57,458 nt of DNA from the NCBI RefSeq assembly GCF_020889705.1, contig NZ_JACMYP010000022.1, positions 1 through 57,458 of the forward strand, given 5' to 3'. This DNA comes from Bradyrhizobium altum. GTDB taxonomy: Bacteria; Pseudomonadota; Alphaproteobacteria; Rhizobiales; Xanthobacteraceae. A program made the position numbers and the translations under genes. Each line of letters begins with the position of its first letter. Position 1 is the first letter of the stretch. Below the pieces are notes generated by a model. The model had not been told where the DNA came from and made no database searches. It saw only the letters and a program-made list of their open reading frames with translations. Of the stretch, positions 29,120-38,130 are shown one piece after another.

Positions 29120-30187
29120 ATGTCTGCGATCGGCACCGATGCCATCGAAGGGTTCAGCGCTACGCGTGACACCGCCCGGGTTACGCGGGATCGGCTGCGC
29201 GTCGGCTCGGCGGTTCTGCTGCTCGCCGCACTGGTCGGCATTCCCCTGGTGGCCAACGACTACTGGCTCAATGCCGTCCTGATCCCGTTCCTGATCATGT
29301 CGCTCACCGCGCTGGGGCTGAACCTGCTGATGGGCTACGCCGGGCAGGCCTCGCTCGGCACCGGCGGGTTCATGTCGGTCGGTGCGTATGCGACATACAA
29401 TCTGCTGCTGCGCCTGCCGGAGCTGCCGTTGCCGGTCAGCCTGCTGCTCGGCGGCGTCATCTCCGGGCTGGTGGGCATCGTCGCTGGGCTGCCGAGCCTG
29501 CGGATCAAGGGCTTCTACCTCGTCGCATCGACGCTGGCGACGCAGTTTCTGCTCGAATGGCTGTTCAATCAATATGGCTGGTTCTCGAACTATTCGACCT
29601 CAAGCTCGATCTCGGCGCCACGGCTTGCGATCTTCGGCCATGATCTCTCGAGCCCGACCGGTCGCTATTTCCTGACGCTGGCCACCGTCGTCGTCGTGAC
29701 TGTTGTCGCAACGCGGCTGGTTCGCAGTCAGACCGGCCGGACCTGGATGGCGATCCGTGACATGGATACCGCGGCTGCGGTGATCGGCGTTCCGGTATCC
29801 GCCGGAAAGCTGAAGGCGTTCTTCGTGAGCTCGCTGGTGATCGGGATCGCAGGTGCGCTCTGGGCCTTTGCCTATCTCGGCACGGTCGATGCGCGCAGCT
29901 TCAACCTGGATCGTTCGTTCCAGGTGATGTTTGCGATCATCATCGGCGGCATGGGCAGCATCAGCGGCAACTATCTGGGCGCCGCCTTCATGATCTTGCT
30001 GCCGATCCTGCTCGATCACGTCGGCGGCGGGTTGTTCGGAGGCGCGATCGATCCCGGACAGCTCGAAAATCTTCAGAAGGCGTTGTTCGGCGCGCTGATC
30101 GTCTGGTTCCTGATCAAGGAGCCGAGAGGGCTCGCAGCACTGCTGTCGCGCGCATGGACGCAACTGGCCGCGCGCCTCGGCCGCTAG
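29120..30187 (+). CDS. Liv-type ABC transporter permease (LivM-like)
   Basis: A 355-residue second permease. LivM features include SLTALGLNLLMGYAGQASLG after the first membrane segments, LPSLRIKGFYLVASTLATQF and the loop TWMAIRDMDTAAAVIGV that contacts the ATPase, then FAIIIGGMGSISGNYLG. It pairs with the preceding LivH-like subunit. The ribosome site AAAGGATTTGACGC is adequate. Confidence 0.9.
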   Translation: MSAIGTDAIEGFSATRDTARVTRDRLRVGSAVLLLAALVGIPLVANDYWLNAVLIPFLIMSLTALGLNLLMGYAGQASLGTGGFMSVGAYATYNLLLRLPELPLPVSLLLGGVISGLVGIVAGLPSLRIKGFYLVASTLATQFLLEWLFNQYGWFSNYSTSSSISAPRLAIFGHDLSSPTGRYFLTLATVVVVTVVATRLVRSQTGRTWMAIRDMDTAAAVIGVPVSAGKLKAFFVSSLVIGIAGALWAFAYLGTVDARSFNLDRSFQVMFAIIIGGMGSISGNYLGAAFMILLPILLDHVGGGLFGGAIDPGQLENLQKALFGALIVWFLIKEPRGLAALLSRAWTQLAARLGR

Positions 30188-30257
30188 CAAGCAACGAAAC
30201 CATCAAATGCGGGCGTGAGCCCCGACGTGAATTCTGCATCAAATGGAGGGTAAGCAG

Positions 30258-31610
30258 ATGTCTTTACGGAAACAGAAGCGGATCATGAGCAGGGCGATCG
30301 GCCTGGCTGCCCTCGTTCTGTCGGCGGCGGCCATCGGCACCACCGCCTCGGCGGAAGACGCAAAAACGCAATACTTCCCGCTCGCGACGTTTCGCGTCGG
30401 TGCCTATGCATCGAGCGGCATTCCGGTCTGGGCCGGCGAGATCGATTATTTCCGCTACATCAACGAGGTCGAAGGCGGCATCAACGGCATCAAGCTGGTC
30501 TGGGACGAATGCGAGACCAACTGGGAGGTCGAGAAGGGCGTCGAATGCTATGAACGAGTGAAGGCAGGCAAGAACGGTTCGCCGGTGCCGATCTTCCTGC
30601 CGCATGGCGATCCGATTTCGAAGGCACTGACCGAGAAATCGGTGGCCGACAAGATTCCGCTGGTCACGATCGCCTATGGCCGCACCGAGGCGATCGACGG
30701 GCGGGTGTTCCCGTACAGCTTCCCGGTCGTCTTCAGCTTCTGGAGCGAAGCCTCCTCGGCGGTCAATTTCATCGCGGAGAAGGTCGGCGGCAAGGACAAG
30801 CTGAAGGGCCTCAAGATCGCGACCGTCTATCACGATTCGCCTTACGGCAAGGAAACGCAGGTCCCGCTTGCCCACCTTGCCAAGACGTACGGCTTCGAGG
30901 ACATCCAGATTCCGGTGCCGCATCCGGGCAATGAACAATCGGCGCAATGGGCCAAGATCCGCCAGCTCAAGCCCGACTGGGTATTCTTGCGCGGCTGGGG
31001 CGTCATGACGCCGGTTGCGATCAAGACCGCCGCCAAGGTGGGCTTTCCGGTCGATCATATCGTCGGCGGGATCTGGTCGGGCTCCGAGGAGGACGTTCGC
31101 CCTGCCGGCGCCGTGGCCAAGGGCTATCTCGCAATCACGCCATTCCCCGCCGGCGCGAATTTCGAGATCCATCAGAAGCTCAAGAAATACATTCTCGACA
31201 AGGGTCTCAGCGATCTCAAGGACCCGAAGAGTTTTGGCTCGGTCTACTACAATTCCGGCGTCGACGAGGCGATCGTCGCGGTGGAGGCGATCCGGACGGC
31301 ACAGGCGCATTTCGGCGTGCGGCCGATCAATGGCGAGGAAGCGCAGTGGGGCCTCGAGCATCTCGACCTCTCCGAGAAGCGCCTTGCGGAAATCGGCGCC
31401 ACCGGTCTCCAGCAGCCGCTGAAGCTCTCGGCGAAGGACCACGAGGGCGGTGGCGCGGGCAAGGTGCTGCAGTGGGACGGTGAGAAGTGGAACGTGGTGT
31501 CCAACGGTTGGGTGAAATCCGACCGGGACTTGCTGCTGCCCCTGATCTATGAGCGCGCTGCCGCCTACGCCAAGGAAAAGGGCATCACACCGCGCGATGC
31601 AACCAACTGA
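30258..31610 (+). CDS. Liv-type ABC transporter substrate-binding protein
   Basis: A 450-residue periplasmic binding protein. A Sec signal peptide occupies residues 1 to about 33 (basic start, hydrophobic LAALVLSAAAIGTTA, cleavage after ASA). The ATG at 30258 is chosen because GGAGGGTAAGCAG is a strong ribosome site directly before it. The mature part is of the LivK-like type 1 fold, starting YFPLATFRVGAYASSGIPVW, and longer than LivK proper (about 350), as in amide or urea-like binding proteins. The ligand is unknown; location among sulfur-type monooxygenases suggests an organosulfur compound. Confidence 0.88.
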   Translation: MSLRKQKRIMSRAIGLAALVLSAAAIGTTASAEDAKTQYFPLATFRVGAYASSGIPVWAGEIDYFRYINEVEGGINGIKLVWDECETNWEVEKGVECYERVKAGKNGSPVPIFLPHGDPISKALTEKSVADKIPLVTIAYGRTEAIDGRVFPYSFPVVFSFWSEASSAVNFIAEKVGGKDKLKGLKIATVYHDSPYGKETQVPLAHLAKTYGFEDIQIPVPHPGNEQSAQWAKIRQLKPDWVFLRGWGVMTPVAIKTAAKVGFPVDHIVGGIWSGSEEDVRPAGAVAKGYLAITPFPAGANFEIHQKLKKYILDKGLSDLKDPKSFGSVYYNSGVDEAIVAVEAIRTAQAHFGVRPINGEEAQWGLEHLDLSEKRLAEIGATGLQQPLKLSAKDHEGGGAGKVLQWDGEKWNVVSNGWVKSDRDLLLPLIYERAAAYAKEKGITPRDATN

Positions 31611-31630
31611 TGTTGCCCTGAAGGATCGTC

Positions 31631-32422
31631 ATGACCGCGTCGCAGTTTCTCGAAGTCGATAACATCGAGGTCCTCTACAGTCAGGCGATTCTGGCCTTGC
31701 GCGGCGTTTCGTTCAGGGTCGAAGAGGGATCAATCGTTGCTCTTCTCGGCGCCAATGGCGCCGGGAAGACCACTACGCTGAAGGCAATCTCGAACCTGCT
31801 CGCGTCCGAGCGCGGACACTTGAGCCGTGGCGCAATCAACTGGCGCGGCGAGATCACCAGAGCGCTCGATCCGGCCGACCTTGTTGCCAGGGGAGTGGTC
31901 CAGGTTCTGGAAGGTCGTCACGTCTTTCCTCAGCTCACGGTCGAGGAGAACCTTCGCAGCGGCGGGTTTGTGCGCCGGCCGAGCCGTCGTGCGCTCGCCG
32001 ACGATCTCGAACGCATCTACACTTGGTTTCCGCGGCTCAGACAGCGCCGCGGCGTGCGTTGCGGCCTGACCTCGGGAGGCGAGCAGCAGATGGTTGCGAT
32101 CGGGCGCGCACTGATGACGCGTCCGACCCTCGTGCTGCTCGACGAGCCTTCGATGGGCCTGGCGCCGATCATCGTGGAGGAGATCTTCCACATCATCCGC
32201 GATCTCAACAGAAACGAGGGCGTCAGCTTTCTGCTGGCCGAGCAGAACGCCCATCTTGTCCTTCAATTTGCCGATCACGGTTACGTCCTCGAGAACGGCA
32301 AGGTCGCTGCGTCAGGCACGGCAGCTGATCTCGCCGAGCGGGACGATGTTGCCCAATTCTATCTCGGTGCCGCAGCGGCCGGAACGGCGGCCGTGGAGCC
32401 GGTCCAGACCACGACTGTATGA
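31631..32422 (+). CDS. Liv-type ABC transporter ATPase (LivF-like)
   Basis: A 263-residue second ATPase of the Liv set. Walker A GANGAGKTT lies at about 40-48. The LivF stretches QVLEGRHVFPQLTVEENL and LTSGGEQQMVAIGRALMTRP follow, then Walker B LVLLDEPSMGLAP. The C-terminus has a short Ala/Thr-rich tail. GAAGGATCGTC precedes the start. With it the five-gene transporter is complete. The SfnG-like monooxygenase follows after 16 bases, likely in the same operon. Confidence 0.9.
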   Translation: MTASQFLEVDNIEVLYSQAILALRGVSFRVEEGSIVALLGANGAGKTTTLKAISNLLASERGHLSRGAINWRGEITRALDPADLVARGVVQVLEGRHVFPQLTVEENLRSGGFVRRPSRRALADDLERIYTWFPRLRQRRGVRCGLTSGGEQQMVAIGRALMTRPTLVLLDEPSMGLAPIIVEEIFHIIRDLNRNEGVSFLLAEQNAHLVLQFADHGYVLENGKVAASGTAADLAERDDVAQFYLGAAAAGTAAVEPVQTTTV

Positions 32423-32438
32423 GCAGGAGCTGCGCGTC

Positions 32439-33524
32439 ATGGCGATTCGTTTTGGATATTGGATGCCGCTCGGCAGCGGCGGCTTCGTCATCAGCAACGT
32501 TCCGCAGCGCACCGACTGGACGCTCGACTACAACGCTTCTCTGGCGCGTGAGGCCGAAGCGCTCGGCTTCGAATATGGCCTGGCGCCGGCGCGCTTCATC
32601 GCGAGCCATGGCTGGGAGCTGCAGCAGGAAGCCATCACCTGCACGGCAGTGCTCTCGGCTCAGACCAAGCGGCTGAAGCTGATCAGCGCGATTCACACCG
32701 GCTTCTGGCATCCGGCCATGATCGCGAAGGTGGGGGCCACGATCGACGTCTATTCCAAGGGGCGGTTTGCCATCAACATCCTCACTGGCTGGTTCAAGGA
32801 CGAGTTTCGCGCCTTTGGCGAGCCCTGGCTGGAACATGACGAACGGTATCGCCGCTCGGAGGAGTTCATCCAGGTGCTCAAAGGTCTCTGGACGCAAGAC
32901 CGTTTCACCTTCAAGGGCGACTTCTACAGGATTAATAACGCTTGGCTAAAACCGAGGCCGATCTCGCAGCCACATCCGGAGATTTTCCAGGGCGGCAATT
33001 CCAAGGCCGCGCGCCGGATGGCCGCGAAATATTCGGATTGGTATTTTCTCAATGGCACCACGGTGGAGGGCGCCAAGCAGCAGATCGACGAGGTCCGCGC
33101 GCTCGCCAAGGCGGAAGGCCGCACCGTCAAGTTCGGGCTCAACGGCTTCATCATCCAGCGGCCGACCGAGCGGGAAGCGCTCGAGCAACTCGAGGCGATC
33201 ATCGCCGGCGCCGACCCCGAGATCGTGCAGGCCTTCGCCGACCAGGTGAAGCAGGCTGGCGCATCGACAGCCGAGAGGATCGGGATGTGGGCGGACTCGA
33301 GCCACGCCAACCTGGTTCAGCCCAATGACGGCTTCAAGACCCGTCTGTTCGGTCCCCCCGAGCTGATCGCGGAGCGTATCCGTGCCTATGAGGCGATCGG
33401 CGTCGACATGATCCTTTGCGCCTTCCTGAATTTCACTGACGAACTGCCGGCGTTCGGGCGCGAGGTGATTCCGCTTTTGAAGTCGGTCAAAGCCGACTGG
33501 GTCCACGAGTCCGAGCCTGCTTGA
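32439..33524 (+). CDS. sfnG: SfnG-type FMNH2-dependent dimethylsulfone monooxygenase
   Basis: A 361-residue luciferase-like monooxygenase very close to SfnG in length and pattern: start IRFGYWMPLGSGGFVISNVP, QRTDWTLDYN, then SAIHTGFWHPAMIAKVGATID, FAINILTGWFKDEF and HPEIFQGGNSKAARRMAAKY. SfnG converts dimethyl sulfone to methanesulfinate with FMNH2 from a separate reductase, letting bacteria use it as a sulfur source. The ATG at 32439 (GGAGCTGCGCGTC before it) fits the family start; the open frame upstream lies in the livF-like gene. It ends the rightward cluster. No sfnF/sfnE reductase or SfnR regulator is in the window. Confidence 0.9.
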   Translation: MAIRFGYWMPLGSGGFVISNVPQRTDWTLDYNASLAREAEALGFEYGLAPARFIASHGWELQQEAITCTAVLSAQTKRLKLISAIHTGFWHPAMIAKVGATIDVYSKGRFAINILTGWFKDEFRAFGEPWLEHDERYRRSEEFIQVLKGLWTQDRFTFKGDFYRINNAWLKPRPISQPHPEIFQGGNSKAARRMAAKYSDWYFLNGTTVEGAKQQIDEVRALAKAEGRTVKFGLNGFIIQRPTEREALEQLEAIIAGADPEIVQAFADQVKQAGASTAERIGMWADSSHANLVQPNDGFKTRLFGPPELIAERIRAYEAIGVDMILCAFLNFTDELPAFGREVIPLLKSVKADWVHESEPA

Positions 33525-33619
33525 GACGACTGCATCAAGATTTGGAAAAGGAATGAGCTGCGATCGCGGGCCAATCCGAAACGAAGCGCTCGCAGAGACG
33601 GCGATCGGCAGAGCATGCG

Positions 33620-34385
33620 TCGCTATTTTCGTAGCTTGCTCGACACGCTGGAAATCACGACGCATCATGATCCCGCATCCTCGATTCGGTGCGCGACCTG
33701 CACGATGAAGCCGCCGCCTGAGCGCCAGATCGCGCGCGAGGGCGCTGATCCCGACACCATCCGAACGAGTTTCGCACGTCGATGGAGGCTGCGGTGTCGC
33801 CCATGACCCAGTCTCTCCGGTTGCGCCAGAGCCAGCCATCTGGCTCCGCCGAGGCGTCACCGGGAACATTGAGCCTGGAGCCCGCGCCGCCGGGCTTCGA
33901 TACTCCCCATTCGGTTGATCGCAGCGTTTTCGGGCAGTCGCTCCTCGAGCCGCCCGATGCTGACCGTCGCGAGCTGGTGATCGCGGACTGCTCGGGTGAG
34001 CTACATGTCCGGTTGCGCGACGAGCAGGCCGCCCCGCCGGCCTGCCGTGCTTGTACCGCTCGACAGCATGGGCGCGCTGCGGGCGCACGTGGCGCTACAT
34101 TTCGCGCGTTGCCTTGCCGGCCAGCGCACCGGTTCTCTACCGGCGGCCTTGCGGCTGACAGCGTTTCAGAAGCGGCGATTGATTCAGCTGCTTCACGCCT
34201 TCGACGTCCACGACCTCGGCGGCGGTCCGCGAGACGTGGCAGCGAAGGTGCTCGCCTCAGACCACGCCCATCGTCGTTTGGTCGACTGGAAGGATTCGCA
34301 CGCCCGCCGTAGGGCGAACCGGCTCATTCACGATTCGATCGCGCTCGTCGAGCGCGGCTATCTAAAACTCCTGCGCGGCCTCTGA
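33620..34385 (+). pseudogene. Split DUF2285 / FseA-like excision activator remnant
   Basis: The plus strand carries a DUF2285 protein in pieces. The first clear part (about 33854-34020) reads SPGTLSLEPAPPGFD, FGQSLLEPPDADRRELVIAD and LHVRLRDEQ. The second part (about 34030-34385) continues in the +1 frame as VLVPLDSMGALRAHVALHFA, LRLTAFQKRRLIQLLHAFDVHD and ends DSIALVERGYLKLLRGL. In Mesorhizobium ICEs the matching pair (msi172-msi171) is joined by programmed +1 frameshifting to make the excision activator FseA. Upstream, further pieces (FARRWRLRC; PVAPEPAIWL) sit in other frames, so here the N-terminus also looks broken. Confidence 0.65.
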
Positions 34386-34590
34386 CCAGCACTTCGATCT
34401 CTGCAATTCGTGCGCCCAATGAGTCAACCCGCGCCTCGCTGGCAACGCTCGGCTTCGCCCGGTTGCGCTGTGGGGGGACACAATCGAAGGCCGAATTTTC
34501 GTCCATCCCCAACGCCAAAACTCTACGCAACTCTGGCCCCGACATGCCGCGACTTGGCTGCGGCGCTTCAAGGCAAGACGGAGATCTCCT

Positions 34591-34841
34591 ATGCTCGACC
34601 AGACCGCGCAGCTCACGACGCGCTATGTGCGCACCCCCGGAGCCGCGCGCCACCTTGGCCTCTCGCGCGTGCGCTCGAGAAGCTCCGCTGCCACCGCAAC
34701 GGACCGACCTTCCGCAAGCTCGGTGGCGGGGTTGTCTACGCGATCGCCGACCGCGAAACCTCGGCTGATCAGGCTGCTTGCAGCTCAACGTCGGACCCGC
34801 GCCACGTCGAGGCGCGCGCCGCCGGCAACGCAAATCGTTGA
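34591..34841 (+). pseudogene. AlpA/RdfS-like helix-turn-helix protein, frameshifted
   Basis: The N-terminal part TTRYVRTPGAARHLGLS (from the ATG at 34591) and the continuation ARALEKLRCHRNGPTFRKLG then GGVVYAIADRETSADQAA form one small DNA-binding protein of the AlpA/MerR-like excisionase type, but they are in different frames with the break near 34665. In rhizobial ICEs such a gene follows the DUF2285 gene and acts as recombination directionality factor or regulator. Here it lies in the same order, between DUF2285 and a repA start. Confidence 0.6.
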
Positions 34842-34855
34842 GGCTGCGCTTGCTC

Positions 34856-35014
34856 ATGTCGTCGCGCCGCCTCATCACGCCGAGCGAGCGAAGCAAGCTC
34901 GATCCGTTCGTCATCGCCACGGGCGACGCCAGCCCGCGCGATCAGCGCGGTCTGATCGAGTGGCCATTCTTCTCGCTCGCCAAAACCAAATGCAAACGGC
35001 GTTGGTGGCAATGA
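34856..35014 (+). pseudogene. ICE replication initiator RepA, N-terminal fragment
   Basis: The first 45 or so residues match the start of the RepA-like initiator that follows the AlpA-type gene in rhizobial ICEs: a basic start, LDPFVIATGDASPRDQRGLI and EWPFFSLAKTK. After SLAKTK the homology stops (KRRWWQ and a stop) where a roughly 280-residue protein should continue. This marks the edge of the decayed ICE block; the next gene is an unrelated membrane protein on the other strand. Confidence 0.55.
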
Positions 35015-35017
35015 GCA

Positions 35018-35047
35018 ACTCACGGGTATTGCGAAAAGCCCGTGAGT
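35018..35047 (-). terminator. Hairpin, possible terminator after the symporter operon
   Basis: A perfect 9-bp stem, ACTCACGGG (35018-35026) and CCCGTGAGT (35039-35047), with a 12-base loop. It lies 25 bases beyond the stop of the leftward small membrane protein gene, a good position for a terminator, but no T run follows. Confidence 0.45.
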
Positions 35048-35071
35048 CTGTGCTGAACAATTGACCGTAAT

Positions 35072-35362
35072 TTACTTTCGATCCCCAACGAGGAACGCGG
35101 TGCCGATACCGGCTGCGCTTCCGATAGCCAGAAGAGGCCCCAAATAGATGAATATCGGGCTTGTCCCCGCCAATGTGATGATTGTGCTGGATGCTATTAC
35201 GGCCGCGATAGCCGTCCAGGCGTAACCACCATCTTCAACGGTTTCGTTCTCGGAAGTTTTGTCGGCGTCTCGAATAGCTGCGACGGCTCCTTGCTTAAGG
35301 CCAATGAAGAAGAGGAGGGTCGCGACCGCGCCCAATGCTAATACGATGTGATATATCGACAT
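35072..35362 (-). CDS. Small membrane protein downstream of a sodium:solute symporter
   Basis: A 96-residue protein with three hydrophobic stretches: YHIVLALGAVATLLFFIGL at the start, WTAIAAVIASSTIITLAG in the middle and IYLGPLLAIGSAAGIGTAFL near the end. The ATG at 35362 is preceded on the minus strand by GAAAGGAGCGGC, a strong ribosome site. It starts 10 bases after the symporter stop, so it is in the same operon and may be a small accessory subunit. I know no function for it. Confidence 0.7.
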   Translation of the reverse strand: MSIYHIVLALGAVATLLFFIGLKQGAVAAIRDADKTSENETVEDGGYAWTAIAAVIASSTIITLAGTSPIFIYLGPLLAIGSAAGIGTAFLVGDRK

Positions 35363-35372
35363 TGCCGCTCCT

Positions 35373-36896
35373 TTACGTTCTTGCTGTTTCGAATTGGCTA
35401 TCGGAAGCAAGAGCCGTGCTATCGCCACCGATTTCACTTCGGACATTTCGTAGCGACGCCATATCGAATTTCCGGCCATCCAGCAGGCCTGCGATAAGAA
35501 CCGTCCCGCCGCTCACTCCCAAAGTCGTGAGGGTGCCCCAGAGCTCGCCATGGAAATAGCGTGCCGTTTGACCGACTACGATCGCTAGCACGACACCCGC
35601 TACGAAGCCGATTGTATTGGTAGGGGGCCAGACGATTGCTAGAACGAATGGCACCAGGATTGCCGTTCGTAGGGAGGACTCCGTCAACACCAACGAGGTG
35701 AAGTCAATGCCGGTGAGCAAGATTGCCAAGCCGACCGCTCCACCGGAAAGGATCGAAACCTTTGTAATCAGGAACAAGCGGCGCTCGTTCGTGTCCGGCC
35801 ATAGCCTGTGAACGATGTCGACTGCGACGACGGAAGAGAGTGCAGAACTCGCAGCATCAACGCTGGAGTATGATGCGGCCAAGATGGTCAGGCAATAAAG
35901 AAGGACAAGGATCACGGGTAACCCAAGGTGAGACACGATATGCGGGCCGATTGCAACGATGTCGCCGCCGATATCCGCAGGTGTCAAACCGTACGCTATG
36001 CCAACGAGGCCGAGCATGCCCGCAGCGATAGGGATGGGATAGAAGAGTGCTCCTGCCCAGAAAAATACCCGTGTGACTTCACGGCTTCGGATCGACCAGA
36101 CTTTCTGCCAGAGAGCCTGGTCCCCGACGGCAGTGAGCAGACCGAATGCCAAGGTGATTCCAAATCCAGCGGCGGCATCGGCTCGCAGTACGCTCAGGTT
36201 CTGGGGATTGGCTTCACCCACAGCAGAAAACACTGCGTCCGCTCCCCCGGGTATAAAGTGATACACGGCAACGACCACAATGGCGGACGGTACTGTCAGC
36301 ATCAGCGTGTTCAATGTTCCGGTGATGACGCTGGTCCACAAACCGCCAAAGTAAGAATACGCTAATATGCAAAGGATGCTGGCGGTCGCGGCGAATTCGG
36401 GCTTAATCCCAAAGACGACAGACATCACAATCGACAGGCCTTTGAGGTTAATCAGTATCGCCAGCAGAATGCTGAGAATGACCGACAAGGTCACCACGCC
36501 AGACGCAAGCTTGGAGTCGTCAAAACGATGCTTGATGAATTCTGCAATGGTGTACCCATTCGGCATGCTCCGGCGAAGGATGCGCGCAAACGGGATCATG
36601 GCCATGACCGCGAAGCCGTTCGGAACGACGAACCAGAGTAGCCCTGACAAGCCCCACTGGAACGTCATCCCCGCGCTCATCAAGACCGCCATCGCGTAGG
36701 TCCAAGCCGAGATAACGGCACCCACTCCGAAGCCGAACCCCACTTGTCTATTGGCGATGATGAAACCATGAGTGTTTCGCACGAAGATGCGCTTGATCAT
36801 GTAGGACAGCGCCAAAAGGACCAATGCCAGCGCGATCATTTCCAAGTAGCCATAAAATTGGGGGAGGCCCCCCGAGACCAACAATCCCTTATTCAT
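35373..36896 (-). CDS. Sodium:solute symporter family protein
   Basis: A 507-residue polytopic protein with about 13 hydrophobic segments, typical of the SSS family (PutP, PanF, urea and carboxylate carriers). Family features include GFGFGVGAVISAWTYAMAV in the second segment, PNGYTIAEFIKHRFDDSKLA and the YSSVDAASSALSSVVAVDI stretch that includes sodium-site serines. The substrate is not readable. The upstream palindrome at 37000-37014 is shared with the gene for an enolase-superfamily enzyme 1.4 kb away, so it may import that enzyme's sugar-acid or amide substrate. Confidence 0.85.
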   Translation of the reverse strand: MNKGLLVSGGLPQFYGYLEMIALALVLLALSYMIKRIFVRNTHGFIIANRQVGFGFGVGAVISAWTYAMAVLMSAGMTFQWGLSGLLWFVVPNGFAVMAMIPFARILRRSMPNGYTIAEFIKHRFDDSKLASGVVTLSVILSILLAILINLKGLSIVMSVVFGIKPEFAATASILCILAYSYFGGLWTSVITGTLNTLMLTVPSAIVVVAVYHFIPGGADAVFSAVGEANPQNLSVLRADAAAGFGITLAFGLLTAVGDQALWQKVWSIRSREVTRVFFWAGALFYPIPIAAGMLGLVGIAYGLTPADIGGDIVAIGPHIVSHLGLPVILVLLYCLTILAASYSSVDAASSALSSVVAVDIVHRLWPDTNERRLFLITKVSILSGGAVGLAILLTGIDFTSLVLTESSLRTAILVPFVLAIVWPPTNTIGFVAGVVLAIVVGQTARYFHGELWGTLTTLGVSGGTVLIAGLLDGRKFDMASLRNVRSEIGGDSTALASDSQFETART

Positions 36897-37402
36897 GCGT
36901 CCCTCTTCTCACATGGTTTGGCCCAATCAGAATGTGCGGATGTGCGCAGCCAGCCGCGGCCGGCTCGGCCCCTAGGGACCGGCAGATTGCCAACAGATGA
37001 TTGTTAACAATTAAAGCTCTACAATATGGATGGGTTTGTCAAGGGCAGGCTCATACCGTCCTATTTGACATTGCGCCGTCGCGCGTCGGGCATTTGTGGA
37101 GCTCTTGGCCGCCGCACTCTTGGCCCCCTCTTTGGAATACCAAGTAGTTCGGGACTAGTACCGCCGGGGGGGGGGCTTTGGGCCACTTGCAACGCAGATC
37201 TACTTGGGGATAGCGACCCCAGACATGTCCGCGAATTGAATCGCAGGTCGGGCTTGAGTCTTATCATCCGACGTGAAGAGTAAATGCTGTCCGAGCGCAC
37301 ACGCAGTGCGGTCGTTCGAACAACCCCCGCCCGTCTGGCCATCGAATTAAGCCGCGCGCTGGTCACGGCTCCTCAAGATCGGGAGCTCTCTAATCTTTCG
37401 GC
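36897..37402. promoter_or_regulatory. Symporter upstream region with GntR operator candidate
   Basis: No gene. The palindrome ATTGTTAACAATTAA (37000-37014) lies about 105 bases upstream of the symporter start and nearly repeats a site upstream of the enolase-family gene. A run of ten G occurs at 37166-37175. The rest is unremarkable. Confidence 0.6.
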
Positions 37403-38110
37403 TTAATTTTTTGACGTAGGAGCGGCTTCCACTGGCTCCCGCTCACCCACTGCAAGGAATTCGGCGAGCTCGCTATTAGAACGGTGGAAGAAGTCCCGAA
37501 ACGCTTGCTCCGCAGCATCCCCGTCGCCCTTCAGGATTGGCTCAATAAGTTCATAATGGCGTGCGACGATACCACCCTCGATTCCGACAAGACGGTTAGA
37601 TGAGGCGATATAAAGTCTCAATTGATTGGTGATGAGGTCATAGTGGTGAGCAAGCCGCTCGTTACCCGATAAGCTGACGATCATCCTATGCAAAGCAAGA
37701 TCAGCCGCCAAAAGGGATTGATTTTCATCGCGAGCAGCATCTTCCATAGCACGGAAGACATTCATGAGAGCGGTTCTTCCAGCATCATCAATTCGCTCGG
37801 CTGCGAGACGTCCCGCCAGGCCCTCAAGGCTCGCGCGCAAGGTACCCAGCTCCCAGACATCGTGTGGGGACAAAGTTGTTACTTCCCAGCCCGTATAGGG
37901 TCGCTGCACGATCAGTCCTTCAGAAACCAGCCGTTGCAAGGCGGCCCGAATGGTTCCGCGTGACAGACCGAACTGCTCAGCCAAACTGATCTCGGTAAGA
38001 CGTGCGCCCGCAGCTATTCGGCCAGACACGAGCGCATCGCGCAATCTGTTCGCAGCAACGCGGTCCAGGCTTTGTTTCGTCGCTGGCTCCAGGTCTGCAA
38101 TTCCACTCAT
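37403..38110 (-). CDS. GntR family regulator, FCD subfamily
   Basis: A 235-residue FadR-like regulator. The winged helix-turn-helix covers about residues 10-78 (NRLRDALVSGRIAAGARLTE...LAEQFGLSRGTIRAALQRL...GLIVQRPYTGWEV). The C-terminal all-helical FCD domain has an effector pocket with His/Asp metal-ligand candidates (LALHRMIVSLSGN, DLITNQLRLYI, HYELIEPILKGD). FCD regulators usually repress sugar-acid or amino-acid catabolic genes and release DNA on binding the substrate. It lies between the symporter and the divergent enolase-family gene, and candidate operators stand before both. Confidence 0.9.
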   Translation of the reverse strand: MSGIADLEPATKQSLDRVAANRLRDALVSGRIAAGARLTEISLAEQFGLSRGTIRAALQRLVSEGLIVQRPYTGWEVTTLSPHDVWELGTLRASLEGLAGRLAAERIDDAGRTALMNVFRAMEDAARDENQSLLAADLALHRMIVSLSGNERLAHHYDLITNQLRLYIASSNRLVGIEGGIVARHYELIEPILKGDGDAAEQAFRDFFHRSNSELAEFLAVGEREPVEAAPTSKN

Positions 38111-38130
38111 GACATTCCCCCGCGTCCACT

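Noticed and set aside
28040..29572. A 510-codon minus-strand frame opposite the permease genes
   Set aside because: Asp/Gln/Arg-rich mirror of membrane-segment codons; no family resemblance.
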